Part shown: positions 45,033-54,000 of the stretch, in pieces
How the letters are laid out: every line of letters begins with the position of its first letter
Numbering within the stretch: position 1 is the first letter of the stretch
From: Pricia antarctica
GTDB taxonomy: Bacteria > Bacteroidota > Bacteroidia > Flavobacteriales > Flavobacteriaceae
DNA length: 64,000 nt
Assembly: GCF_900101815.1 (NCBI RefSeq)
Contig: NZ_FNAO01000002.1
Location: 434,001 to 498,000 of the forward strand
Reading direction: 5' to 3'
Program-made: the position numbers and the translations under genes
The notes under the pieces: model-generated
What the model was told of the DNA's origin: nothing
The model's database searches: none
Seen by the model: only the letters and a program-made list of their open reading frames with translations

Positions 45033-46100
45033 TTATTTAAACCCATAATTCGCCTTGGCGTAGTTCAAACAGGTTCGATTGTTCTCCATTTCTATACGCA
45101 GTTGTTCATCGGTAGGTTTATCCGATAAGACTGGCAATGTTTTTTCTGATTTCTGATTTCTGATTTGGTTTAAATAGACGGCGAAATCGGGTGCGGATAT
45201 TTGGTCAAATGTGGTCCAATACTTTTTGGTAAGACACGGGATCTTCAACGGATCACGGGTAATCATCTCAAGATTGAACCGAATATCGGGATTGTTTTTT
45301 TTGATAATTGCAATCATGCCCTCGATATCCAGATGCCCTTCCCCAAAATTTACTTCCGAAAGAAGAAACCCATCTTCATATTCTGCTACGGCCATATCTT
45401 TCAAATGGACCGAAAAGGAATAAGGCGCAAGCTTTTCGACCACATGCATCGGATCTTCCAAAAGCGAAATGTTATTACCGGTGTCTAAGGTTACCCCGAT
45501 CCATTCGCTGTCCAACAACTTTAAAATTTCGATGAATTCGTCGGCCCTCCAATCCTTATGGTTCTCAACGGCGAGCTTTACCCGATGCTTGCGCATAATA
45601 GGTTCGGCCCGTTGCATGGCCTCGATGGAGGCTACCTTGAACTTTTGAAAGGCATCCATGGTATCAAAGGTTTCGTATCGCCTTCCTGAAAGACAGGCGG
45701 TTCTGAAGATATCGATTCCTGTTTCCTTGGCTGCCATGACCTCTGATTCGTAGCGAGCCAGATCGGTCTCGTTTTTGGGAAGGCTTATCTGTGCTTCTAG
45801 GAAAACACCGTAATCTTCTTTTCGTTTTCTTACTTTTTTTGAAAACTGCGAATCCCATCCCCCAACACCCACCTGCATTCCACCAAATCCCAAAGAATTA
45901 CAATGGTCGATCATTTCAAGGGCATTGGTAAAAGGTGGATATTTCGTACTGGGTAAATTTCGAAAACGTCGGATCATATAAGAGGCGTCCACGACCCCGA
46001 AACGGGTTTCTGCGAAAGCGGGGGATAGATGAGGTACGAACGGCAACGAAAATAAAAGGCTTGCCGCTGATGAGGTCTTTAAAAATTTTCTTCGTTCCAT
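45033..46100 (-). CDS. Exported TIM-barrel sugar isomerase/epimerase-like protein
   Basis: Xylose-isomerase-like TIM barrel, 355 residues from the ATG at 46100 (a TTG at 46106 is less likely). Tat signal ERRKFLKTSSAASLLFSLPF. Barrel motifs: GFGGMQVGVGG, VKLAVENHKDWRADEFIEIL (Glu ligand), GVTLDTGNNISLLEDP (Asp), FSVHLKDMAV (His) and FNLEMITRDP (Glu). The four-ligand metal site therefore looks intact. A Tat signal suggests folding and metal loading before export. It contains a 7-bp tandem repeat near its 3' end (45143-45163). Operon with the SDR gene. Confidence 0.8.
   Translation of the reverse strand: MERRKFLKTSSAASLLFSLPFVPHLSPAFAETRFGVVDASYMIRRFRNLPSTKYPPFTNALEMIDHCNSLGFGGMQVGVGGWDSQFSKKVRKRKEDYGVFLEAQISLPKNETDLARYESEVMAAKETGIDIFRTACLSGRRYETFDTMDAFQKFKVASIEAMQRAEPIMRKHRVKLAVENHKDWRADEFIEILKLLDSEWIGVTLDTGNNISLLEDPMHVVEKLAPYSFSVHLKDMAVAEYEDGFLLSEVNFGEGHLDIEGMIAIIKKNNPDIRFNLEMITRDPLKIPCLTKKYWTTFDQISAPDFAVYLNQIRNQKSEKTLPVLSDKPTDEQLRIEMENNRTCLNYAKANYGFK
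45143..45163 (-). repeat. Three 7-bp tandem repeats in coding sequence
   Basis: TTTCTGA occurs three times head to tail (45143-45149, 45150-45156, 45157-45163), coding on the minus strand for part of QIRNQKSEK. Because 7 is not a multiple of 3, gain or loss of a unit would shift the reading frame near codon 315 of 355. Confidence 0.6.
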
Positions 46101-46106
46101 GAGCAA

Positions 46107-46310
46107 CGTGTGTTCTTAAATTAAGGATACGAAAACCAATGTAACATTTTTTAAAGAATAAAAGATTCTATATCACGAAACTAACGGAATTATATCCCAT
46201 AACTAGAATAGTTTGCGAAATTGTCAACTTTTATTTTGTTAGCTGATGCAAAGATAATTTCTTACTTTCGGAAAATAAGACGGATTTTTTTAAAAAGCAA
46301 ACTACCAAAT
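46107..46310. promoter_or_regulatory. Divergent region before the sugar-acid dehydratase gene
   Basis: 204 bp. TACTTTCG at 46263-46270 is one mismatch from TAnnTTTG and lies 40 bp before the ATG at 46311; a TTG at 46236-46238 is 24 bases upstream, slightly long for the Flavobacterial spacing. Weak promoter call only. Confidence 0.35.
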
Positions 46311-48038
46311 ATGTCAGATAAAAAGAAAAAATTGAGGAGTGCCGAATGGTTCAGTCCCAAAGATCCAAAATCAGCGTTTATACATCGGTCATGGATGCGC
46401 AACCAAGGCTTGCCCACAGATTATTTCGAGGGACGCCCGGTAATCGGTATTTGCAATACCTGGTCGGAATTGACCCCTTGCAATGCCCATTTACGCGACT
46501 TCGCCGAATTCGTTAAAAAAGGAGTGTTAGAAGCTGGTGGCGTACCCTATGAGTTTCCGGTTACCAGTTGTGGCGAGATTTTGATGCGGCCGACGGCCAT
46601 GCTTTTTCGAAACTTGGCAAGTATGGATACCGAAGAAAGTATCCGTGCCAACCCTTTAGACGGCGTGGTGCTCTTGACGGGCTGTGACAAGACCACGCCA
46701 TCAACGGTAATGGGTGCTTGCAGTGTAGATCTTCCGACCATTGTGGTGCCTGGCGGACCCATGCTAAATGGAAAATATAAAGGGAAGCGCATCGGTTCGG
46801 GAACGTTTGTCTGGCAATTGAAGGATAAGATCAAAAACGAGGGTTTCACTCCCGAAGACCAGATCGAGGCTGAAATATGTTCGGCCCGAAGTGCAGGACA
46901 TTGTATGACGATGGGTACGGCATCTACCATGGCCTGTATGGTTGAATCGCTCGGCCTGACCTTGCCAGGTGCAGCCGCTATTCCTGCAGTGGACTCGCGA
47001 AAAAAAGTAATGGCCCAATTATCGGGTAGGCGTATCGTCGAGATGGTAAAAGAAGACCTTAAAATATCAAAAATTCTGACGAAGGAAGCTTTTGAGAATT
47101 CTATAAAGGTAAATGCGGCCATCGGAGGGTCAACCAACTTTATCATTCATTTACTTGCTATTGCGGGTAGGGTAGGGGTCAAGTTGGATTTAAAGGAATT
47201 CGATACCCTGGGAAGTAAGATTCCACTTTTGGTGAACCTTATGCCCTCAGGTCCCTATTTAATGGAGGATTTTTTCGATGCGGGAGGATTGCCCGTTGTT
47301 ATCAATGAAATGAAAAAACACCTTCATCATAATGTGATTACCGTCAATGGAAAGTCATTGGTAGATAATAATGATGGTGCCGAATGTTATAATGACCAGG
47401 TCATTGCCAAACTCGATAAACCCTTTATGGAAGAGGCCGGAATTGCAGTGTTATACGGAAATCTTTGCGAAAATGGTGCTGTAATCAAACCCTCGGCCGC
47501 TACTCCGGAACTGATGACGCATAAGGGCAAGGCCGTTGTTTTTGAGACTATCGAAGACTTTTTGCAATCCGTCGACAACCCTGATTTAGACATTGATGAG
47601 CATAGTATCATGGTGTTGAAGGGTGTCGGACCCGTGGGATATCCCGGTATGGCCGAAGTGGGCAATATGGAAATTCCCGAAAAACTCCTAAAAAAGGGAA
47701 TCAAGGATATGGTACGTATCTCCGATGGCCGAATGAGTGGCACCGCTTTCGGTACAGTGGTGTTGCACGTGTCGCCTGAATCTTCCGTAGGTGGTCTTTT
47801 GGCTTTAGTAAAATCAGGAGATCAAATCATCTTGGATGTCCCCAATCGAAAGTTGCATTTGGATGTCGAGGATGCGGAACTTCAACAACGAAAAGCGGAA
47901 TGGACACCTTCCACCCCGCCCGTGGATCGAGGATATACCAGTCTATATACAAAACATGTTCAGCAATCACATCTAGGCGCCGATTTTGATTTTCTCGTGG
48001 GAAAATCCAGTGCCGATGTGACCCGCGACGCCCACTAA
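46311..48038 (+). CDS. IlvD/Edd-family sugar-acid dehydratase
   Basis: Dehydrates an aldonic acid to a 2-keto-3-deoxy acid, 575 residues from the ATG at 46311 (the longer TTG frame at 46221 covers the promoter). Fe-S ligands: Cys57 in ICNTWSELTPCNAHL, Cys125 in LTGCDKTTPS and Cys198 in GHCMTMGTASTM, matching the spacing of the 2Fe-2S L-arabinonate dehydratase. NTWSELTPC is the pentonate/hexonate dehydratase form, not the biosynthetic dihydroxy-acid dehydratase. GRMSGTAFGTVVLHVSPES is the C-terminal active-site Ser region. The GntP permease starts 10 bp later, so together they import and dehydrate a sugar acid. Confidence 0.9.
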   Translation: MSDKKKKLRSAEWFSPKDPKSAFIHRSWMRNQGLPTDYFEGRPVIGICNTWSELTPCNAHLRDFAEFVKKGVLEAGGVPYEFPVTSCGEILMRPTAMLFRNLASMDTEESIRANPLDGVVLLTGCDKTTPSTVMGACSVDLPTIVVPGGPMLNGKYKGKRIGSGTFVWQLKDKIKNEGFTPEDQIEAEICSARSAGHCMTMGTASTMACMVESLGLTLPGAAAIPAVDSRKKVMAQLSGRRIVEMVKEDLKISKILTKEAFENSIKVNAAIGGSTNFIIHLLAIAGRVGVKLDLKEFDTLGSKIPLLVNLMPSGPYLMEDFFDAGGLPVVINEMKKHLHHNVITVNGKSLVDNNDGAECYNDQVIAKLDKPFMEEAGIAVLYGNLCENGAVIKPSAATPELMTHKGKAVVFETIEDFLQSVDNPDLDIDEHSIMVLKGVGPVGYPGMAEVGNMEIPEKLLKKGIKDMVRISDGRMSGTAFGTVVLHVSPESSVGGLLALVKSGDQIILDVPNRKLHLDVEDAELQQRKAEWTPSTPPVDRGYTSLYTKHVQQSHLGADFDFLVGKSSADVTRDAH

Positions 48039-48048
48039 AAGTCCAACC

Positions 48049-49386
48049 ATGCTAGCCATTCTTTTACTCGTTTTAAGTGTAGTTTTTATTGTCTTGTTGA
48101 CCGCAAGATGGAAGGTGCATCCGTTTTTGGCCCTGCTCGGGGCCTCCCTGTTCTTCGCCATCTTTTCAGGAATGTCCTTGGAAACCATCGTGGAATTAGT
48201 CAACGGGGGCTTTGGGGTAACCCTCGGAAAGATAGGTATCGTCATTGTTCTCGGCGTCATCATCGGTGCCTTTTTGGAACATTCCGGAGGTGCTTATAAA
48301 CTTGCGGAAGTCGTGCTTAGGGTCATCGGGAAGAAACGGGTACACGAAGCGATGGGTATCGTCGGATTTATCGTATCGATTCCCGTATTTGCCGATAGTG
48401 GTTTTATCATTTTGAATCCCCTGAACAAAAGTTTGACCAAAAAAGCGGGACTCTCGGTCGTCGGCACTGCTACGGCTTTGATATTGGGCCTGATGATAAC
48501 CCATGTTCTGGTACCCCCGACCCCTGGCCCCATTGCCGCGGCAGGAATCATCGGCGCTGATGTAGGTCTGGTCATGTTGGTCGGGTTGGTCATCGGTATG
48601 CTTTCGCTGATCGTGGCCGTTATCTATTGTAAAAAAATGGGATCAAAAATTTATATCGACCCGAACCCTGATGTAACCGAAGAGGTTATCGCCGAAAAAA
48701 TGAAACAGGCGCCTAGTGCGTTTAAGTCTTTTTTACCGATTTTAATCCCGATTTTACTGATTGTGGGGAAGTCGATTATGGAATTTAGTATCGTCGAGGG
48801 GGAAGAGGTCTCCGGTCTGGTCACGTTTATTTCTTTTATCGGATCACCGATCATCGCATTGATTATCGGCATGCTGTTTTCTTTCTTGCTTCCCAAAAAA
48901 TGGGACAATGAAATGTTGGCTACAACGGGCTGGGTAGGCAAGGCATTGGCCGATGCTTCGAATATTATATTGATTACCGGTGCAGGCGGTATTTTCGGTA
49001 CCGTACTTCAGAATAGCGGCATTGCCGATGTTCTGGCCAGCTCTTTGTCAGGTGCGAACCTCGGTATTTGGCTTCCTTTTTTGCTTTGCGCGGCGATCAA
49101 GACCGCACAGGGATCTTCAACGGTCGCCCTGATTACGACGGCTTCCATCGTTGCCCCGCTACTGATTACCATGGGTTTCACGACCGAAATCGATAAGGCT
49201 CTGGTAGTTGCCGCAATTGGGGCCGGCGCCATGGTAGTATCCCACGCGAACGATAGCGGGTTCTGGATCTTGACCCAGTTTTCGGGTATCGATGTAAAGA
49301 CCGGATATCGCGTCTACACCCTCGGAACTTTTATTGTCGGAACCTTTGCTGCATTTTTGGTTTTCTTGGCCTCTTTTATTTTGTAA
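48049..49386 (+). CDS. GntP-family sugar-acid permease
   Basis: Proton-coupled gluconate-type permease, 445 residues, about 12-14 helices. Family motifs include RWKVHPFLALLGASLFFAIF, GFGVTLGKIGIVIVLGVIIG, LMITHVLVPPTPGPIAAAG and AIKTAQGSSTVALITTAS. It follows the dehydratase by 10 bp and is the last gene of that operon. Gluconate, galactonate or another aldonate are the likely substrates. Confidence 0.93.
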   Translation: MLAILLLVLSVVFIVLLTARWKVHPFLALLGASLFFAIFSGMSLETIVELVNGGFGVTLGKIGIVIVLGVIIGAFLEHSGGAYKLAEVVLRVIGKKRVHEAMGIVGFIVSIPVFADSGFIILNPLNKSLTKKAGLSVVGTATALILGLMITHVLVPPTPGPIAAAGIIGADVGLVMLVGLVIGMLSLIVAVIYCKKMGSKIYIDPNPDVTEEVIAEKMKQAPSAFKSFLPILIPILLIVGKSIMEFSIVEGEEVSGLVTFISFIGSPIIALIIGMLFSFLLPKKWDNEMLATTGWVGKALADASNIILITGAGGIFGTVLQNSGIADVLASSLSGANLGIWLPFLLCAAIKTAQGSSTVALITTASIVAPLLITMGFTTEIDKALVVAAIGAGAMVVSHANDSGFWILTQFSGIDVKTGYRVYTLGTFIVGTFAAFLVFLASFIL

Positions 49387-49425
49387 TTTGAACAGTCTTT
49401 AAGCGTAGGTTTAAAAACAAGGTAA

Positions 49426-49444
49426 ACTGAAAATCAGTGTTTTT
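49426..49444 (+). terminator. Possible terminator after GntP gene
   Basis: ACTGA (49426-49430) and TCAGT (49434-49438) form a short 5-bp stem, followed by a G and a 5-base T-run (49440-49444). It is weak, 40 bp after the GntP stop and 49 bp before the next start. Confidence 0.35.
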
Positions 49445-49492
49445 AGGAAGCCGGGTTTTTAAATATGAATTAAATGCTTGAAAAATAAAAAA

Positions 49493-51997
49493 ATGAAATG
49501 GTTGTCCCTTTTGACCACAGTCGGACTTTCAATAGTACTTTTCTCATGCAATACGGATAATCCTCCTTCCCCGGCACTTTCGCCTGACAAGGCCCTTGGT
49601 ACTTTTGTACTGGCCGATGAAAACCTGGAAATCGAATTGGTAGCGGCCGAACCCCTGGTCGAAGATCCGGTGGCCATAACCTTCGATGCCGCAGGTCGCT
49701 TATGGGTAGTCGAAATGTTGGGTTTTATGGCCGATATCGACGGAAATAACGAAAATGACCCAGTGGGTCGGGTATCCGTACTTTTCGATGACGACGGCGA
49801 CGGGCGTATGGATCGGGGCCAAATATTTCTTGATAGTCTTGTGATGCCCAGGGCCATGGCTCTTGTTAAAGACGGAGTACTCGTCGCGGAAAACAAGCCG
49901 TTATGGTATGTTCAGGATACCGATGGTGACTTCAAGGCCGATACCAAAGTCTTGATCGACTCGACCTACGGAGGGTCGGGAATGCCCGAACATTCCGCAA
50001 ACGGACTCTGGCGCGGGTTGGACAATTGGCTCTATAACGCCAAATCAAAATTCAGATATAAAAATGTCGACGGTCAATGGATCAAAGACGAGACCGAGTT
50101 CCGAGGGCAGTGGGGAATTGCCCATGACAACGCGGGCCGGTTGTTCTATAATTATAATTGGTCGCAGCTGCACGGGGATCTCGTTCCTCCCAACGTGTTG
50201 CTCCGGAATACGAATCATACGCCGACCAGCGGTATCGATCATGGGCTGACCTTGGAGCGTGAGATTTATCCCATACGCACCAATCCTGCGGTCAATCGTG
50301 GGTATGTGCCAGGCACCCTAGACGAACAGGGGCGACTCTTGGAATTCGCATCCGCTTGCGGTCCTTTGATTTATCGCGGGGACGCCCTACCGGAAAACTA
50401 TGCAGGTAACGCCTTTGTATGCGAGCCGACCGCCAATGTGATCAAACAGAACAAAATTACCGAAGAAGGCTTTATGTTGAGCGCCCAAGCCGTATATAAA
50501 GATCGGGAGTTTTTGGCTTCGACCGACGAACGTTTTCGGCCGGTTTCGTTGGCGCCGGGTCCTGATGGGGCACTCTATGTGGTCGATATGTACAAGGGCA
50601 TTATTCAGCACGGCCCATACATGTCCGATTATCTCAGGGAGGTAAGCTTGAAGCGTGAATTGGACAGACCGATTCATATGGGGCGGATCTGGCGCATCAA
50701 AAAAAAGGGAAATCAACGGAAGAAAATAACGGATCTGACCAAAGCGGATTCAAAAACCTTGATCGGGTTATTGGGGAGCCCGGACGGATGGACGCGAGAT
50801 ACCGCACAACGGCTATTGGTCGAAAGGGGAAATGCGGGAACATCCGATTTAGGGAAATTAGTGGAAACAGGAAGTCCCTTAGGTCGATTACATGGTCTTT
50901 GGACCTTGGAAGGCCTGGGCGTAAAATCACCGGACATTTATCTTTCCGCTCTTTCCGCCGAAGACCCAGGGGTCGACCAAGCGGCGTTACGCATTTTAGG
51001 GAACCTTGGTTTCGATACCCTACACGTGAAAGCGGAAATCGAGCAATATGTCAGGTCGAATTATGACGGCGCGTCGCCATTGCTGCAGATGCAGATGGTG
51101 CTTTCTACGAATCAATTGGATTCGGAAATCACATTTGAGATCGCAAAGAAGTTTCTGAAGCGATATGGCGCATTGCCCGTTGCCCGCGATGTGGTCATGA
51201 GCAGTTTACAAGATAGGGAAGCCACAATGCTCTCCGATTTGCTTGAAAATCCGGATTGGAAAACCTACGACCAGAACCGGGAAATATTCATTGAAATGTT
51301 GGCTACCTCAGTGGCCAACAAAGGCAACGAAACGGAAATAAGCGGAATGCTGGGTTTGGCCTCTAAAAAACTTCCCGGAGCGGAAAGTTGGTTTCAGCCC
51401 GCACTGGTCAACGGCATTTTAAATTCCAGGGGATCTAATGAGGCCGGGGAAATTGCGTTCTCGGCCAGACCGAAATATCTCGATCGTGAGAACCTTGAAG
51501 AAGCCCTTAAAAAGAAATTCACATGGCCTGGAAAACCCAAAACCGAAGTAGCGGAATCGGAGAGGGCCTATGAGATCGACCGGGAACTCTTTGCGGTCGG
51601 CCGCCAAAATTACCTGAATCTTTGCGCTAGCTGCCATGGAACCCAAGGGGAGGGCATGAAACGTTTCGCACCACCCTTAAAAAACTCACCATGGGTTACT
51701 GGGGAGGAACATCGCCTTATCATGATTGTCTTGCACGGTCTGGAAGGTCCGGTTACGGTCAATGATAAAACCTATGATATCCCCGATATTTTACCCAGCA
51801 TGCCTTCTTTTACGACCTTACAAGACCAGGATATTTCGGCGATTACAACGTATATCCGAAATTCTTGGGGCAATGCGGCGGAACCTATAAAAACCGGTAC
51901 CGTAGGCCATATTCGTTTTCGTACTCAGGGTAAGATTACACCGTGGACGGCAAGTGAACTTGACACCTTGGTTTTTGATATCGACTTAAGCCGATAG
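49493..51997 (+). CDS. PVC-type haem-binding lipoprotein (membrane-bound dehydrogenase domain)
   Basis: Lipoprotein of 834 residues, from the ATG at 49493; lipobox LFSC, then NTDNPPSPA. Residues ~40-380 are a six-bladed sorbosone/glucose-dehydrogenase-like propeller (VEDPVAITFDAAGRLWVVEM, RFRPVSLAPGPDGALYVVDM). The middle (~400-680) is helical and HEAT-like; the C-terminus is a cytochrome c domain with CASCH (Cys711) and the likely distal Met in ILPSMPSF. This three-part layout is that of the PVC-type haem-binding family. It probably oxidises a sugar or alcohol at the cell surface or in the periplasm and passes electrons to the haem. Follows GntP by 106 bp; converges on DUF3500. Confidence 0.87.
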   Translation: MKWLSLLTTVGLSIVLFSCNTDNPPSPALSPDKALGTFVLADENLEIELVAAEPLVEDPVAITFDAAGRLWVVEMLGFMADIDGNNENDPVGRVSVLFDDDGDGRMDRGQIFLDSLVMPRAMALVKDGVLVAENKPLWYVQDTDGDFKADTKVLIDSTYGGSGMPEHSANGLWRGLDNWLYNAKSKFRYKNVDGQWIKDETEFRGQWGIAHDNAGRLFYNYNWSQLHGDLVPPNVLLRNTNHTPTSGIDHGLTLEREIYPIRTNPAVNRGYVPGTLDEQGRLLEFASACGPLIYRGDALPENYAGNAFVCEPTANVIKQNKITEEGFMLSAQAVYKDREFLASTDERFRPVSLAPGPDGALYVVDMYKGIIQHGPYMSDYLREVSLKRELDRPIHMGRIWRIKKKGNQRKKITDLTKADSKTLIGLLGSPDGWTRDTAQRLLVERGNAGTSDLGKLVETGSPLGRLHGLWTLEGLGVKSPDIYLSALSAEDPGVDQAALRILGNLGFDTLHVKAEIEQYVRSNYDGASPLLQMQMVLSTNQLDSEITFEIAKKFLKRYGALPVARDVVMSSLQDREATMLSDLLENPDWKTYDQNREIFIEMLATSVANKGNETEISGMLGLASKKLPGAESWFQPALVNGILNSRGSNEAGEIAFSARPKYLDRENLEEALKKKFTWPGKPKTEVAESERAYEIDRELFAVGRQNYLNLCASCHGTQGEGMKRFAPPLKNSPWVTGEEHRLIMIVLHGLEGPVTVNDKTYDIPDILPSMPSFTTLQDQDISAITTYIRNSWGNAAEPIKTGTVGHIRFRTQGKITPWTASELDTLVFDIDLSR

Positions 51998-52094
51998 TCG
52001 CCCGCTCTGGCAGTCCCAAAGTAGATTAGTTATGAGATGCGGCCTTGGTTAAGTGGTGAAACCCTGCACTACCAACTTGACATCGACCCAGTTC

Positions 52095-53144
52095 CTATCT
52101 ATGTTCCATCTCATAATGCCGTTTCAAGATATCTTCGGCAAAATCGTTGGTAAGGTCACGCACGGCGGTATGCATGTGGTTGGCATCGTTCTGGGTGTTG
52201 TCGAACTCTATCAATAGCATCGGACCATGAATGCGATAGTAATGTGCCTTTCCCTCTTTGAGACTCCCTGCCCAAGCAAAATGCAGGTTTTCGATGCCCG
52301 CCTTTTCGATTTTCGCCATCAGGGTTTCCGAAAAATCGAAAATGTAATTGCCGACATAGACTTGCAACAGTTTCATGAACGTCTTTTTTTGCGCTTGGTC
52401 CAATTTACCGTATGCGATTCCTTCTTTTTCGATGTCCCCAGCCTCACGATGGTTCGCCGTAATGATTTCCGGTGGTGCCTCTTCAGAAAACTTGGCGATT
52501 TTCAACTGGTCGGCGGTCAGGGAATTGACAAGGGCGAACCCGAGCATAGATTCCTTTTTCAAGACCTGTTTACCTCGAGAATCGCCCTCTTTTACGATAC
52601 CGGGATTGGAACCGAGAAACGTAGGGGTAGCAGACACGATTTTTCCATCGTCCGAGGTAAAGTTCAAAGAAATGTGGTGTCCTTCGAACCGCCATCCCCA
52701 AACTTCGGTGGGCGAAGGGGTTCCGAAGATACAGAAGTGGTAATTTAAGGGATCCCTTCTTGGGCGACCATCGGGCATTTTGTCATTGTCATCGTTCTCG
52801 ATAGTGCGCAATACGTTTTCCAGCGACCTGATTTCCAAGGTTTTTTCGTATCCCTGTTTACTAAGGCATGCTTTTAACAAATCAAGGGCGGCCCGTTTTT
52901 GGGTTTCATCAAAATCATGAAAGGTGACCCCTTCCCTCGGCATGGGAACATAGTTCATGTTGTACCGTTCTTCATCTTCCAATGTAAAAAGGGTCTTTTC
53001 CTTCAATTCCTGGGAAAGGGTTTGCAAAAAGGCATTCGCTTTTTTGGATATATCCTGGGCCTCTGCCTTTCCCAATAAAAAAAGACATACCATAGTGAAT
53101 GCGGCTTGTTTGATGGTGTGCGCGTTTATTTTTACTTTCATCAT
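52095..53144 (-). CDS. DUF3500 exported protein
   Basis: Protein of 349 residues with signal peptide (AFTMVCLFLLGKAEAQ). DUF3500 recognised from NMNYVPMPREGVTFHDFDET, HFCIFGTPSPTEVWGWRFEG, HHISLNFTSDDGKIVSATPT and FAWAGSLKEGKAHYYRIHG. Function unknown for the family. It lies 21 bp after the TolB-like remnant on the same strand. Confidence 0.85.
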   Translation of the reverse strand: MMKVKINAHTIKQAAFTMVCLFLLGKAEAQDISKKANAFLQTLSQELKEKTLFTLEDEERYNMNYVPMPREGVTFHDFDETQKRAALDLLKACLSKQGYEKTLEIRSLENVLRTIENDDNDKMPDGRPRRDPLNYHFCIFGTPSPTEVWGWRFEGHHISLNFTSDDGKIVSATPTFLGSNPGIVKEGDSRGKQVLKKESMLGFALVNSLTADQLKIAKFSEEAPPEIITANHREAGDIEKEGIAYGKLDQAQKKTFMKLLQVYVGNYIFDFSETLMAKIEKAGIENLHFAWAGSLKEGKAHYYRIHGPMLLIEFDNTQNDANHMHTAVRDLTNDFAEDILKRHYEMEHR

Positions 53145-53165
53145 TATTTATTTAGGTTGTTTATC

Positions 53166-53636
53166 TCACTTTAATCGATAACTCACAAAGGCGACCCGTT
53201 GACTATCGGGCGACCAGCCGTGCCAATACGACGGACCGCCCGTCGTATCCCGATATTGTATGGAGGTCAGTCCATCGCCATGCACGGCCGCATCATCATA
53301 GGCCGACCCCGGCTCAAGACTTTGACGGATCATAAGACAGGCCTTGCGGTGGGGGTCGGTACCATCGCCCACCCATTCGATATCGGCCGCCAAGGAAACA
53401 TCACTGTACATTTTCTTCCTTACAAAATGAAACTCGTCTGTCTCGCCCCACATATTGGTGCCGCTACCCGCCACTGTATACGTTTCGGTGGACGCATCGA
53501 ATTCCGCCGAACCGGGATTCTTGACAGGACCGATATCGCCGTTCCCATCGAAGATATCCAGATTTTGGGTGTGCCCAAAGGATTTCCCCATCAGGGCGAG
53601 GACCAAAAAGTAGAGGGTCGGGAAATGTGTTTTCAT
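53166..53636 (-). pseudogene. Truncated TolB-like/beta-propeller protein remnant
   Basis: A 156-codon frame with an intact signal peptide (HFPTLYFLVLALMGKSFGHT). The first ~125 residues correspond to the N-terminal DUF1349-like part of flavobacterial TolB-type proteins (IGPVKNPGSAEFDASTETYT, AVHGDGLTSIQYRDTTGG). The sequence then jumps directly to a propeller block, SYWHGWSPDSQRVAFVSYR, and stops. Intact relatives are more than twice as long with the two parts well separated, so an internal deletion plus C-terminal loss is likely. It might still be expressed. Its neighbour upstream is also decayed. Confidence 0.6.
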
Positions 53637-53660
53637 GATTTACGTTGTTAAATAGGATCT

Positions 53661-54000
53661 TTAACGAAAAACGGTTTCCCCATGCCTCCTTTTAAACCCA
53701 AATAAATCGGATTGTGTTTCATCCAAATCTTCCGTGGTTGAAACAGAATAGGTTTTGTCCTTTAATTTCCAGCCCCTTTCCATGGCAGGCTTGCTTTCCA
53801 TTGCATAGGTCAAGTCGCCGCCATTGATTAAACTAGAAATACCTAATAAAGTTCTTGAAATACGCTTTCCAATGCGTTTTCACGGATGAAATGTACACAT
53901 TTTTCTTCCTATTACCCTTGGCTTTGATCGTAAATTTATTTCCGTCTTTCAAAGTTAAGGTAATCTTTTGGGAAAGTATAAAGTACCAATCTCGTTCAGA
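53661..54000 (-). pseudogene. Frameshifted C-terminal remnant, GH92-like
   Basis: Translating the minus strand gives ITLTLKDGNKFTIKAKGNRK, then KKNVYISSVKTHWKAYFKNF up to a stop. In the next frame follows ISSLINGGDLTYAMESKPAM, then ERGWKLKDKTYSVSTTE, running on to a stop at 53661. The two halves together look like the C-terminus of GH92 alpha-mannosidases (pattern G-K-x-F-T-I...Y-I-x-S-V...G-G-x-L-x-x-x-M-x-x-x-P). No start or catalytic domain remains. One frameshift near 53835 is required. GH92 is a recognition by eye, so moderately sure. Confidence 0.5.

Noticed and set aside
46547-47146. 199-codon minus-strand frame
   Set aside because: Antisense shadow of the sugar-acid dehydratase, whose Fe-S motifs are intact on the plus strand.
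46311-48038. Biosynthetic dihydroxy-acid dehydratase IlvD
   Set aside because: The NTWSELTPC form, the cysteine spacing of arabinonate dehydratases and the GntP partner point to sugar acids; no valine/isoleucine genes nearby.
52227-52748. 173-codon plus-strand frame
   Set aside because: Antisense of the DUF3500 gene; composition is that of a shadow frame.
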